From positions 1 to 64,000 of the forward strand of contig CAUUHV010000003.1 in the NCBI GenBank assembly GCA_963545085.1: a stretch of DNA of 64,000 nucleotides. The letters are read 5' to 3'. This document shows positions 41,317-50,209 of the stretch, piece by piece. Under the pieces are notes generated by a model that was not told the origin of the DNA, ran no database searches, and worked only from the letters and a program-made list of their open reading frames with translations. This DNA is from Catonella sp963545085. Lineage in GTDB: Bacteria > Bacillota > Clostridia > Lachnospirales > Lachnospiraceae. A program made the position numbers and the translations under genes. Each line of letters starts with the position of its first letter. Within the stretch, counting starts at the first letter, position 1.

Positions 41317-41939
41317 TAAAGCTTGCCGTTTTGGTGTCGGGAGGCGGAACAAATCTTCAGGCGATAATAGACGGGATAAACTCGGGTAAAATAAGAAATA
41401 CCGAGATTTCGCTTGTAATAAGCAACAATAAAAATGCATTCGCCTTAAAAAGAGCTGAAAAGGCGGGGATAAGAGCAAAATGCATTATGCCTTCGAATTT
41501 TCCTAATAGGGAGAGTTTTGATGAAGGATTACTCAGCTTACTTAAAGAATCCGAGGCTGATTTGATTGTGCTTGCGGGATTTTTGGTAATCATTCCAAAG
41601 GAAATAGTATCGGAATTTAAAAATCGCATAATAAATATCCATCCGTCTTTAATACCTTCATTTTGCGGAGCGGGATGTTACGGCTTAAAGGTTCATGAAA
41701 AGGCTCTTGAAAGAGGCGTAAAGGTGACCGGGGCTACAGTTCATTTTGTAGACGAAGGCACGGACTCCGGACCTATAATACTTCAAAAGCCTGTATTTAT
41801 TAAGGATGGGGATACCCCGGAAATTTTGCAAAAAAGGGTAATGGAAGAAGCGGAATGGGAGATACTCCCTAAGGCAATCGACCTTTTTGCGACGGGAAAG
41901 CTTACCGTGGATGGGAGAAGAGTTTTTACTAAGGAGTAG
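41313..41939 (+). CDS. purN: Phosphoribosylglycinamide formyltransferase
   Basis: The product is 208 residues, start overlapping the purM stop. LVSGGGTNLQAIIDG is the GAR-binding loop. The catalytic Asn and His are in IINIHPSLIPSF and the Asp in HFVDEGTDSGPIILQ. The loop FCGAGCYGLKVHEKAL replaces the more common FPG-type sequence of other PurN, a clostridial variant. It transfers formyl from 10-formyl-THF to GAR. That cofactor would come from the folate enzymes, including FolD/FchA at 54-56 kb. Confidence 0.94.
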   Translation: MIKLAVLVSGGGTNLQAIIDGINSGKIRNTEISLVISNNKNAFALKRAEKAGIRAKCIMPSNFPNRESFDEGLLSLLKESEADLIVLAGFLVIIPKEIVSEFKNRIINIHPSLIPSFCGAGCYGLKVHEKALERGVKVTGATVHFVDEGTDSGPIILQKPVFIKDGDTPEILQKRVMEEAEWEILPKAIDLFATGKLTVDGRRVFTKE

Positions 41940-41945
41940 AGCGGA

Positions 41946-43214
41946 ATGAATATTTTTATAATAGGCGGCGGGGGCAGAGAGCATGCTATAGCGTTAAAGG
42001 TGTCGGAAAGCAGGAAAGCGAATAGGATATACTGCGCTCCGGGAAATGCGGGTATAGAAGAAATAGCCGAATGCGCCGATATATCCGTTATGGATTTTGA
42101 AAGGCTAATAGCATTTGCTAAAGAAAAGAAAATGGATTTGGTCATAATAGGACCTGACGATCCGCTTGCGGCAGGGCTTACGGATGCTTTTGAAAAGGAA
42201 GGCTTCAGAGTGTTCGGACCGGATAGGAAAGCCGCTTTAATCGAAAGCTCGAAGGCGTTTTCAAAAAATCTTATGAAAAAATACGGCATACCTACACCTG
42301 ATTACAGAATATTTAAGGATGCGGACGAAGCGTTAAACTATGTGAAAGGAGCAAAATATCCTCTTGTGGTAAAAGCGGACGGGCTTGCTCTCGGAAAGGG
42401 AGTACTTATCTGCGAGGACAGGAAGGCTGCAGAAGAAGCCGTTAAGGAGATAATGAGGGATAAAAAATTCGGAGAAGCCGGAAAAACCGCGGTTATAGAG
42501 GAATTTATTACAGGTACGGAAGTATCGGTGCTTTGCTTTTGCGACGGGAACACGGTAAAACCTATGGCTTCGGCAATGGACTTTAAAAGGGCTAAGGACG
42601 GCGACAAAGGGCTTAATACCGGGGGTATGGGCAATGTTTCGCCTAATCCTTATTATACTGAAGATGTGGCAAGGCTTTGTATGGAAAAGATATTTAAGCC
42701 TACAGTAAAAGCCATGAAAGCGGAGGGCAGACCGTTTAAGGGAGTGCTTTTTGCAGGTCTTATGCTGACGGAGAACGGTCCTGAGGTGCTTGAGTATAAC
42801 GCAAGATTCGGAGATCCGGAAACTCAAGCGGTATTGCCGCGCCTTGAAACGGATATTATAGATATTATGGAAAGCTGCATAGACGGAAGACTGTCGGACA
42901 AGGAGTTGAAATTTAAGGATGAAGCCTGCGTATGCGTGGTACTTGCTTCGGGAGGCTATCCGGGTGATTATGAAAAAGGCAAAGAGGTTGTTATTAAAGA
43001 AGGTTTCGGGAAAAACGGACTGTATCTTTTTCATGCAGGCACGAAAAGACAGAACGGAAGGGTTGTTACCGCAGGAGGCAGGGTTTTCGGTGTGAGCGCT
43101 CTCGGAAGCACGATTAAGGAGGCAAGGAAAAAGGCTTATGAAGCTGTTACACTTGTGGAATTTGATAATAAGTACATGAGAAAAGACATAGCCGAAAAGG
43201 CTGAAACGGTTTAA
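41946..43214 (+). CDS. purD: Phosphoribosylamine-glycine ligase
   Basis: The product is 422 residues, standard length. N-terminal GGGGREHAIALKV, then the ATP-grasp core with KADGLALGKGV, EEFITGTEVSVLCF and LEYNARFGDPETQAVLPRL. The C-terminal domain contains ASGGYPGDY and GGRVFGVSALG. It joins glycine to phosphoribosylamine to give GAR, feeding PurN encoded just upstream. It is 6 bp after purN with AAGGAG overlapping the purN end, and is the last gene of the operon before a strong terminator. Confidence 0.96.
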   Translation: MNIFIIGGGGREHAIALKVSESRKANRIYCAPGNAGIEEIAECADISVMDFERLIAFAKEKKMDLVIIGPDDPLAAGLTDAFEKEGFRVFGPDRKAALIESSKAFSKNLMKKYGIPTPDYRIFKDADEALNYVKGAKYPLVVKADGLALGKGVLICEDRKAAEEAVKEIMRDKKFGEAGKTAVIEEFITGTEVSVLCFCDGNTVKPMASAMDFKRAKDGDKGLNTGGMGNVSPNPYYTEDVARLCMEKIFKPTVKAMKAEGRPFKGVLFAGLMLTENGPEVLEYNARFGDPETQAVLPRLETDIIDIMESCIDGRLSDKELKFKDEACVCVVLASGGYPGDYEKGKEVVIKEGFGKNGLYLFHAGTKRQNGRVVTAGGRVFGVSALGSTIKEARKKAYEAVTLVEFDNKYMRKDIAEKAETV

Positions 43215-43238
43215 GAGAAGGATTTTAAAGATTAAAGT

Positions 43239-43279
43239 AAAAAGGCGAAAGGAAATCTTAGAACTTTTGCCTTTTTTTT
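43239..43279 (+). terminator. Terminator of purMND
   Basis: AAAAAGGCGAAAG pairs with CTTTTGCCTTTTT with one G-T wobble, followed by a long T-run. Confidence 0.9.
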
Positions 43280-43355
43280 GTCACTTTTTATTATTACAGT
43301 AACCGGGTGACGGATAAATATGATAAATATAAAGATAATCGGATTCGGAGAGGAA

Positions 43356-46016
43356 ATGTTAAAAAAAGCTTTAGTAAAAGTATTTGCGGCTTTAGCTCTT
43401 ACGGCAAGCCTTATAATAAGTAATGAAGCGTTACCCGGAGGGCTTATAAGCTCTCATTTGTCTGCGCGTTCAGCTACAAAGAAGGTGGCTGTCTGCACGG
43501 TAGATAAATTAAATGTAAGAACTGACGCGGGAACGGAGTTTGATAAACTTATGGTGGATGGAGTGTCCGTCTATCTTACCAAAGACCAAAAGGCGGACAT
43601 TATTTCCGAAAAGGGCGAGTGGTACAAAATAAAGTTTGATTTTGGAGGAAAAAGTGTAAGCGGATATATTTTGGCGAAGTATGTTACGGTGTCTGAGGAA
43701 AAGGTCGCGGATACGGGTAAAGGAAAGAAAAATAAAAAGGCGGATGATAAGGGAGATGCCAAAACGGATACCAAGGCTTCAAGAACGGTTACAAAAGGTT
43801 ACAAGATACCTGCCACGGTAAAAGCCGATTCTTTAAGAGTGAGGACCGATGCGGGGACTTCCGCTGCGCAGCTTACAGTAGACGGTACGGGAGTATCGGT
43901 TAAACGGGATGAAACGGTAAATATTACAGGTATTAAGAATGATGAAGACGGCAAAAGATGGTATAAAATAAATACAGCAGTAAATGAAAGTGCCGTAAAG
44001 GGATATGTTTCAAGTGAATTTATAAAGCTTTCCGTAACGAAAAAGAAGACGGTGGATGCCGAGATTTCGGAGAAAAGCGTGAAGATAACGACCAAGGCGA
44101 CACCGAAAGGGGGCGTTTTGAAAGATTCCAAAGGGAAGGAAGCCGTTCTTAAAAAAGGGAAGTCGGTAAAGATATTTTACGAGGTTACATTTGACGACAT
44201 AAAGTATTTCAAAATATCCTTTAAAATAGGAAAAGAGAGTCTTTCGGGCTATGTAAAAGCCGAAGAAGTGAATTTTGTTGGAAAAAAGGTGAAGGTTTCA
44301 GACGGCAAAAGTGACGGAAAGACAGACGATACGACGGGAGAAGGCGAAAAGAAACCCGGCACTTCCGTGGAAAAGGAAAAGACCGAGGAAGAAATAAGCG
44401 CCGAGGATGCGGCATTTACGGCACAGAAAGCCTATATAACTGCGGATAATGTCGAGATGTATAATGAGGCGGCAAGTGATGCGGATGTTTTAGTGGAAAA
44501 TGACACCGGCATAGCTTATAAACTTATTAAAAATCAGGAAGTAACGGCAAGAAGGAGATATACCGTAGACGGTGAAAAATGGTATTTAATAACGTACGTA
44601 ACCGTGGACAGCACGGGTAAGGCGATGGTAGGCGCAGGGTTTATCCCGGGCAAATATATAAAATTGGAAGGGCCTGTAGCTAAGACTACAGGCTCTTTGG
44701 ATATGACGAAGGCGTTGAACTCCGAAGAATTTGAGGCTCATCTGCTTACACAGGGATTTCCTGAGGACTATAAACCTTATTTAAGAAAGCTTCACGAAAA
44801 ACATCCTTACTGGTATTTTGAGGCGAAGCATTTAAACATTGATTGGAATGCCGCAGTGGAGGCGGAAAGTAAGGTAGGGCTCAATCTGATTCCTTCTTCT
44901 AAAAATATAGCATGGAAATCTTTGGAAAAGGGAAGTTATGACTTCCTTACGGACAGCTTCATACCTTATGACGGCTCAACATGGGTAACCGCGTCAAAAA
45001 GAGCGATAAGCTACTATATGGATCCGAGAAATTTTTTAAATGAGGATTATATTTATCAGTTTGAGCTGCTTTCATATAAGCCGGAATATCAAAGCGAAGA
45101 GGGCGTAAATGAAGTGGTGGCGGGCTCACCTATGGAAGGGGCGGTTTATTCGTTTTTTACGGATAAGGGAGAAAAGAGAACTCTTTCTTATGCGGAAACA
45201 TTTATAATGGCGGGAGTGTACTCGGGAGTCAGTCCTTATCATCTTGCGAGCAGGGTCAAGCAGGAAGTGAGCGGCGGAGGATTTTCCGAAAGCGTAAGCG
45301 GAACGGTAACAGGCTTTGAAGGGATTTATAATTTTTATAACATAGGAGCAAAGCACAGTACCAAGCCGGGAGGAGCTGTATTAAACGGGCTTAACTTCGC
45401 GAAAAAAGGCGGAACGGACAGACCGTATAATGCCGAAAAGACTTTTAACGAATATATGAAGATTCCTTGGAATAACAGGTACAAAGCCATCATGGGAGGA
45501 GCGGCGTACATAGGAAGCGATTATATATCAAGGGGACAGAATACGGTTTATCTTGAAAAATTCAATTTTACGGAGAAATCGACCTATTCGCACCAGTATA
45601 TGGCGAATGTGGAGGGGGCTAAAACAGAGGCTAAATATATGAAAAAGGCTTATGAGAAGCTTACAGATTTTACAATCGTGTTTTCCGTACCCGTATTTTT
45701 AAATATGCCTGTCGAAATAAGTAAAATGCCCGAGGATGAGAAAAATTCGAATAATCTGCTTGCGTCATTAAATATTTCGGTAAATTCTCTTACACCGAGT
45801 TTTTCTCCTGAAAATACCGGCCCATATACCGTTGTCACGGGAAAAAATACGAATGAGATTGAGGTGACGGCTGAGGCGGCAAGCAAGAGAGCGACTGTTA
45901 CGGGAACGGGTAAAGCTGTTTTGAGTACTTCGGGGGAAACTTTCATAAATATAAATGTAACGGCTGAAAACGGAGATGTGAGAACCTATGTTTTGCTGAT
46001 AGCAAAGGAGAGTTGA
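43356..46016 (+). CDS. Secreted SH3-domain / N-acetylglucosaminidase cell-wall hydrolase
   Basis: The product is 886 residues. ATG 43356 follows GGAG and starts a clean signal peptide (MLKKALVKVFAALALTASLI). An upstream in-frame ATG at 43320 would add 12 residues. Three to four bacterial SH3-like repeats follow (DKLNVRTDAG, DSLRVRTDAG and two diverged copies, to about residue 440). A glucosaminidase-type domain covers about 460-740, with SRVKQEVSGGGFSESVSG (likely catalytic Glu) and GFEGIYNFYNIGA. A cadherin-like beta-sandwich (about 785-880, SLTPSFSPENTGPYTVV) ends the protein. It should cut peptidoglycan glycan strands outside the cell. The next gene, 4 bp on, carries the same C-terminal sandwich. 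Confidence 0.82.
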   Translation: MLKKALVKVFAALALTASLIISNEALPGGLISSHLSARSATKKVAVCTVDKLNVRTDAGTEFDKLMVDGVSVYLTKDQKADIISEKGEWYKIKFDFGGKSVSGYILAKYVTVSEEKVADTGKGKKNKKADDKGDAKTDTKASRTVTKGYKIPATVKADSLRVRTDAGTSAAQLTVDGTGVSVKRDETVNITGIKNDEDGKRWYKINTAVNESAVKGYVSSEFIKLSVTKKKTVDAEISEKSVKITTKATPKGGVLKDSKGKEAVLKKGKSVKIFYEVTFDDIKYFKISFKIGKESLSGYVKAEEVNFVGKKVKVSDGKSDGKTDDTTGEGEKKPGTSVEKEKTEEEISAEDAAFTAQKAYITADNVEMYNEAASDADVLVENDTGIAYKLIKNQEVTARRRYTVDGEKWYLITYVTVDSTGKAMVGAGFIPGKYIKLEGPVAKTTGSLDMTKALNSEEFEAHLLTQGFPEDYKPYLRKLHEKHPYWYFEAKHLNIDWNAAVEAESKVGLNLIPSSKNIAWKSLEKGSYDFLTDSFIPYDGSTWVTASKRAISYYMDPRNFLNEDYIYQFELLSYKPEYQSEEGVNEVVAGSPMEGAVYSFFTDKGEKRTLSYAETFIMAGVYSGVSPYHLASRVKQEVSGGGFSESVSGTVTGFEGIYNFYNIGAKHSTKPGGAVLNGLNFAKKGGTDRPYNAEKTFNEYMKIPWNNRYKAIMGGAAYIGSDYISRGQNTVYLEKFNFTEKSTYSHQYMANVEGAKTEAKYMKKAYEKLTDFTIVFSVPVFLNMPVEISKMPEDEKNSNNLLASLNISVNSLTPSFSPENTGPYTVVTGKNTNEIEVTAEAASKRATVTGTGKAVLSTSGETFININVTAENGDVRTYVLLIAKES

Positions 46017-46020
46017 GAGC

Positions 46021-47043
46021 ATGATAAAGAAAACTGTGTTTTTCGTATTGATAACTGCACTTCTTTTCTCTTTTTCAGGAGAGAAGGCGGAAGCTGCGGG
46101 CGCCAATATTATACTTGCCTCAAAACTTACGGCGGCAACGGTAGGAGAGAAGTTTACCGTGACCTTGACAATAGATACGGAGGAGGTATGTAGTGCGTTT
46201 GAGGCATACCTTTCCTATAGTAACGACACCGCTGAATATGTTTCCGCCGATGACGGCATAGCCGGAGGTAAGGGAATACTCAGAATAAACCTTAAAGATA
46301 TGAATAAGGATGAGTACACCGAAGAATATGAGGAGGATTACGGAGAAAATAACGACGAGTACAGAGGTATAGAAAAAAAGTACGAGATCATATTTAAGGC
46401 GAAGAAGTCGGGATTGTTTACGCTTTCATTTTCGGACGGAGTACATGTTTTTTCGGATACCGGTGAAGAAATGTCGGTTTCAAGCAATACTTTTGAGCTG
46501 AATGTTAAAAATAAGAGGGAGGCTTCCGCGGACAGCAGTCTTTCGGCGCTTAGAATAGCCGGCTTCAAGCTTTCTCCGATGTTTTCAAAAAATACTCTTT
46601 ATTATGAAATAAACGTGGATAAAGATACTGAAAAGCTTGTAATAGGGGCGGATCCTTCGGATGCGAATTCTACTGTAAGCGTGGAGGGAAGCGGAGAATT
46701 AAAAACAGGATCAAATGAAGTAAGGGTAACGGTTACGGCGGAAGCGGGAAACAGTACGACGTATGTTGTTACAGTAAATAAAGAAGATAAGGCGAAGAAA
46801 GAGAAAGTTTCGGATGGGGATAAGGAAAAGACGGATGAAAAATACGGCATTTTAAGCGGTAAAATATCCGAAGAAAAAGAGTATGTGCCGGAGCCGGCGG
46901 AAGAAAGTACTGTAACCGAAACGGAAAATTCGGTTAATGATAGCAAAAACAGACCGCTCTATGGTATAATAGCGGGGATAGCCGCTGTTATATGTATACT
47001 TCTTGCAGCGGCGGCGTATTTGAAGAGGAAAGACAAAGCTTGA
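46021..47043 (+). CDS. Membrane-anchored cohesin-like and cadherin-like domain protein
   Basis: The product is 340 residues, 4 bp after the cell-wall hydrolase. A signal peptide (to about residue 25) leads into a cohesin-like beta domain (KLTAATVGEKFTVTLTIDTE, then FEAYLSYSNDTAEYVS; about 30-160). A cadherin-like sandwich at about 175-260 (LSALRIAGFKLSPMFSKNTL, VTAEAGNSTTYVVTV) follows, then a charged linker, a C-terminal helix (about 312-333) and a KRKDKA tail. It is thus anchored in the membrane facing outward. Cohesin-like domains in non-cellulosomal bacteria bind protein or carbohydrate partners. Operon position suggests it helps place or hold the hydrolase. Confidence 0.75.
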   Translation: MIKKTVFFVLITALLFSFSGEKAEAAGANIILASKLTAATVGEKFTVTLTIDTEEVCSAFEAYLSYSNDTAEYVSADDGIAGGKGILRINLKDMNKDEYTEEYEEDYGENNDEYRGIEKKYEIIFKAKKSGLFTLSFSDGVHVFSDTGEEMSVSSNTFELNVKNKREASADSSLSALRIAGFKLSPMFSKNTLYYEINVDKDTEKLVIGADPSDANSTVSVEGSGELKTGSNEVRVTVTAEAGNSTTYVVTVNKEDKAKKEKVSDGDKEKTDEKYGILSGKISEEKEYVPEPAEESTVTETENSVNDSKNRPLYGIIAGIAAVICILLAAAAYLKRKDKA

Positions 47044-47101
47044 AGCGGATTGATTTATAGACGGTCGGTGCCTGCCTTAAGCTTATGTGTATGGAGGCAA
47101 A

Positions 47102-49537
47102 ATGCAGAACAGATTTACGGATAGTGCCGTAGCGGCAATAGAGGCGGCGAATAATATGGCGGTTTCTTTTTCGCACAGCTATGTAGGTACTGAGCATCTT
47201 TTGATAGGGCTTCTTTCAGTAGAGGGAGTCGCTAAAAGAGTTTTAGAGGAAAACGGAATTTACTACGATAAATTTCTTGATATGATAAGCAAGCTTGTAT
47301 CTCCGGGGGCGGTTGTGATTAAAGCAACCGATTCCATGACACCGAGAGCAAAGCGTATAATAGCCGTGGCGGCGGGTGAGGCTTACAGGCTCAATTTCGA
47401 GAAAATAGGCACGGAGCACATTCTTATGGCTATGCTTAAAGAAACGGAGTGTATAGCTGTAAGGTTGCTTGTAACTATGGGAATAAACATCCAAAAAGTC
47501 TATATAGATATTTTGACCGCGCTCGGTGTGGATGCGGGACAGGCAAAGAATGACTATATGTCGGGGAAGACTGCGGGCGGCAGAAAATCCGAAACGCCTA
47601 CACTTGATATGTATTCGAGAGATCTTACCGAACTTGCAAGGCAGGGAAAGACCGATCCGGTTATAGGCAGAGAGGATGATATACAGAGAATTATACAGAT
47701 TTTAAGCCGCAGAACAAAAAACAATCCTTGTCTTATAGGAGAGCCGGGTGTCGGAAAAACCGCAGTTGCCGAGGGGCTTGCGGAGAGAATAGCCGAAGGA
47801 AATGTTCCGGACTCGGTAAAGGGGAAAAGAGTTGTCACTCTCGATATGTCCGGTATGGTGGCGGGTTCGAAGTATAGAGGTGAGTTTGAGGAAAGGATTA
47901 AAAGAGTTATAGACGAGGTTGTAAAAAGCGGAAATGTACTGCTTTTTATAGATGAGATTCATACGATAATAGGGGCCGGCGGAGCTGAAGGTGCGCTTGA
48001 CGCCTCAAATATTTTAAAACCGTCGCTTGCAAGGGGAGAACTGCAGGTTTTAGGAGCTACCACAAGGGAAGAGTACAGGAAGCGTATAGAAAAGGACGCG
48101 GCTCTTGAGAGAAGATTTCAGCCTGTAGTGCTTGAGGAGCCTACAGAAGAAGAGTCCGTTCTTATTTTAAAGGGCTTAAGGGACAGGTATGAGAGCCATC
48201 ATAAGGTAAGAATTACGGATGAGGCGATAGAAGCCGCCGTGAAGCTTTCGGCAAGGTATATAAATGACCGGTATCTGCCTGATAAGGCGGTTGATCTTAT
48301 GGATGAGGCGGCATCCAAAATAAGGCTTTCCGTTTTCAAAGAGGAGCCTAAAGGGACTGAGCTTGAAAAGGAAATCGAAAGTCTTGAGGAGGATAAGGAA
48401 AACGCTATAAAAACAGAGGCTTATGACAAGGCGAGTCTTATAAAGAAGAGGCAGGCGGAGCTTACCGAAAAACTTACGGCAATTCGCCTTGCGGAAGAAA
48501 AGAAAAAGAACGAGAAAAGGCTTGTGGTAGGTTATGACGAGATAGCGGAGGTAGTGGCGCTTTGGACTAAAATTCCTGTAAGCAAGCTTAAGCAGACGGA
48601 GAGTGAAAGACTTATTAAGCTTGAAAAAACCCTTCATGAAAGAGTAATAGGTCAGGATGAGGCTGTAACCGCCGTGGCAAAGGCTATAAGGAGAGGCAGG
48701 GTAGGGCTTAACGACCTCGGTAAGCCGATAGGCTCTTTCCTTTTCTTAGGGCCTACGGGAGTAGGAAAAACCGAGCTCAGCAAGGCTCTTGCGGAGACAA
48801 TGTTCGGAAGTGAAAACGCTATGATAAGGGTCGATATGTCCGAATATATGGAAAAGCAGAGCGTATCCAAGATGATAGGCTCACCTCCGGGCTATGTGGG
48901 TTACGAGGAGGGCGGACAGCTTTCCGAAAAGGTAAGGCGCAACCCTTATTCGGTAATACTTTTTGATGAAATAGAAAAGGCTCATCCTGATGTATTCAAT
49001 GTGCTTTTGCAGGTGCTTGATGACGGCAGGATAACCGACTCGCAGGGCAGGACTGTAAGTTTTAAAAATACCGTGATTATTATGACGTCAAATGTCGGCG
49101 CGCAGCGGATAATGAAGCCTAAAAAGCTCGGATTTAATTCCGCGGAAAGTGCAGATGCCGACTATAAGCTTATGAAAGCGGGGGTAATGGAAGAGGTCAA
49201 GAGACTTTTCAAACCTGAGTTTTTAAACAGAATAGATGAAATTATAGTATTCCATACACTCACGGACAGTGACCTTAAAAAGATTGTCAGGATAATGACG
49301 AGAGAGCTTGCGGCAAGAGCAAAGGAGCAGATGAACATCACTCTTAAATTTACCGAGAGCTTAATAACTCATTTGGCTAAACCCGACAAGGAGAATAATT
49401 ACGGAGCGAGACCGCTTAAGAGGAAGCTTAAGCAGGAGGTTGAAGATTTGCTTGCCACCGAAATACTCACCGGCAATATAAAAGAGGGCGTTGAGGTGAA
49501 GGTCGGAGCCAAGAACGGAAAGGTATATGTGATATAA
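47102..49537 (+). CDS. clpC: ATP-dependent Clp protease ATP-binding subunit ClpC
   Basis: The product is 811 residues. ATG 47102 follows TGGAGG; the in-frame ATG at 47087 lies before this site. It has two N-terminal Clp repeats (residues 1-145), AAA-1 with GEPGVGKTAV, a middle domain with a UVR-like coiled coil (EDKENAIKTEAYDKASLIKK) and AAA-2 with GPTGVGKTEL. The C-terminus ends after the ClpP-contact region. It unfolds proteins for ClpP. The usual partner genes ctsR, mcsA and mcsB are not next to it, and I saw no CtsR-type direct repeat upstream, so its control probably differs from the B. subtilis operon. Confidence 0.95.
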   Translation: MQNRFTDSAVAAIEAANNMAVSFSHSYVGTEHLLIGLLSVEGVAKRVLEENGIYYDKFLDMISKLVSPGAVVIKATDSMTPRAKRIIAVAAGEAYRLNFEKIGTEHILMAMLKETECIAVRLLVTMGINIQKVYIDILTALGVDAGQAKNDYMSGKTAGGRKSETPTLDMYSRDLTELARQGKTDPVIGREDDIQRIIQILSRRTKNNPCLIGEPGVGKTAVAEGLAERIAEGNVPDSVKGKRVVTLDMSGMVAGSKYRGEFEERIKRVIDEVVKSGNVLLFIDEIHTIIGAGGAEGALDASNILKPSLARGELQVLGATTREEYRKRIEKDAALERRFQPVVLEEPTEEESVLILKGLRDRYESHHKVRITDEAIEAAVKLSARYINDRYLPDKAVDLMDEAASKIRLSVFKEEPKGTELEKEIESLEEDKENAIKTEAYDKASLIKKRQAELTEKLTAIRLAEEKKKNEKRLVVGYDEIAEVVALWTKIPVSKLKQTESERLIKLEKTLHERVIGQDEAVTAVAKAIRRGRVGLNDLGKPIGSFLFLGPTGVGKTELSKALAETMFGSENAMIRVDMSEYMEKQSVSKMIGSPPGYVGYEEGGQLSEKVRRNPYSVILFDEIEKAHPDVFNVLLQVLDDGRITDSQGRTVSFKNTVIIMTSNVGAQRIMKPKKLGFNSAESADADYKLMKAGVMEEVKRLFKPEFLNRIDEIIVFHTLTDSDLKKIVRIMTRELAARAKEQMNITLKFTESLITHLAKPDKENNYGARPLKRKLKQEVEDLLATEILTGNIKEGVEVKVGAKNGKVYVI

Positions 49538-49704
49538 TTACCATAAACGGGAGAGCAGGGCGCATGACCGATTTTAAGATTAAGTCGGCATGGTGAATAC
49601 CTGCTGTACTGCCGTGACGGCTATCGGATTTTTATTTGAAAAATCTGCAGACATTTTGTGATAGATCTAAATGGAAAATGGAGAAAGTTAAAAAACGATT
49701 AGGC

Positions 49705-49732
49705 TTTACTTGTAAAAAAAGATGGATATAAT
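49705..49732 (+). promoter_or_regulatory. Promoter upstream of the 49796 gene and radA-topB
   Basis: TTTACT (49705-49710), 16-bp spacer, perfect TATAAT (49727-49732), 63 bp before the start at 49796. The rest of the 258-bp gap after clpC shows no gene and no clear terminator. Confidence 0.5.
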
Positions 49733-49795
49733 TAAGATGAGTGAGTCAACATAACTCTTTAAATGATTATATGAGTAAAGGAAAGAGGAGAGAAA

Positions 49796-50209
49796 ATGGC
49801 AGTAGTAGAAGAACTTATCCGCAAAGGAAGCAATGATTCGATTGATTTCGGCAATTACAGCTTAAGGGAAAAGGCAAAGCTTGATAACTTTGAGTTTGAG
49901 GGAGATATATATAAGATAAAGACCTTTAAGGAGATAACAAAGCTTGAAAAGAACGGGCTTTTTGTATATGAGTCCGTACCGGGAACCGCAGTTCATTCTT
50001 ATAAGAGGGATGAAAAGGGAGTGAGCTTTGAGGTGGAAGGGCTTGAGGATGTGCAAATAACCTTGGATCTTGAGGAAGAAAAGGAATACGAAATAGAGGT
50101 AAACGGAAGTAACGCGGGAACTATGAAAACGAATCTGGGCGGTAAGCTTACAATAAATGTGGAGTTGGAGTCCGGAAACGCGGCTTTTGTAAGAGCAAAA
50201 GAGGTATAA
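49796..50209 (+). CDS. Conserved small acidic protein, function unknown
   Basis: The product is 137 residues behind GAGGAGAG. It has no signal peptide or membrane segment. The sequence is acidic and beta-rich: ISFGNYSLREKAKLDNFEFE-type N-terminus (residues 16-36), KIKTFKEITKLEKNGLFVYE, and a C-terminal GTMKTNLGGKLTINVEL. I recall similar short proteins being common in Lachnospiraceae and sometimes carrying the label endosialidase, but nothing here supports an enzyme of that kind. Its stop overlaps the radA start by 1 nt, so it is translated with radA and topB and may be linked to DNA metabolism or be a passenger. Confidence 0.7.
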   Translation: MAVVEELIRKGSNDSIDFGNYSLREKAKLDNFEFEGDIYKIKTFKEITKLEKNGLFVYESVPGTAVHSYKRDEKGVSFEVEGLEDVQITLDLEEEKEYEIEVNGSNAGTMKTNLGGKLTINVELESGNAAFVRAKEV

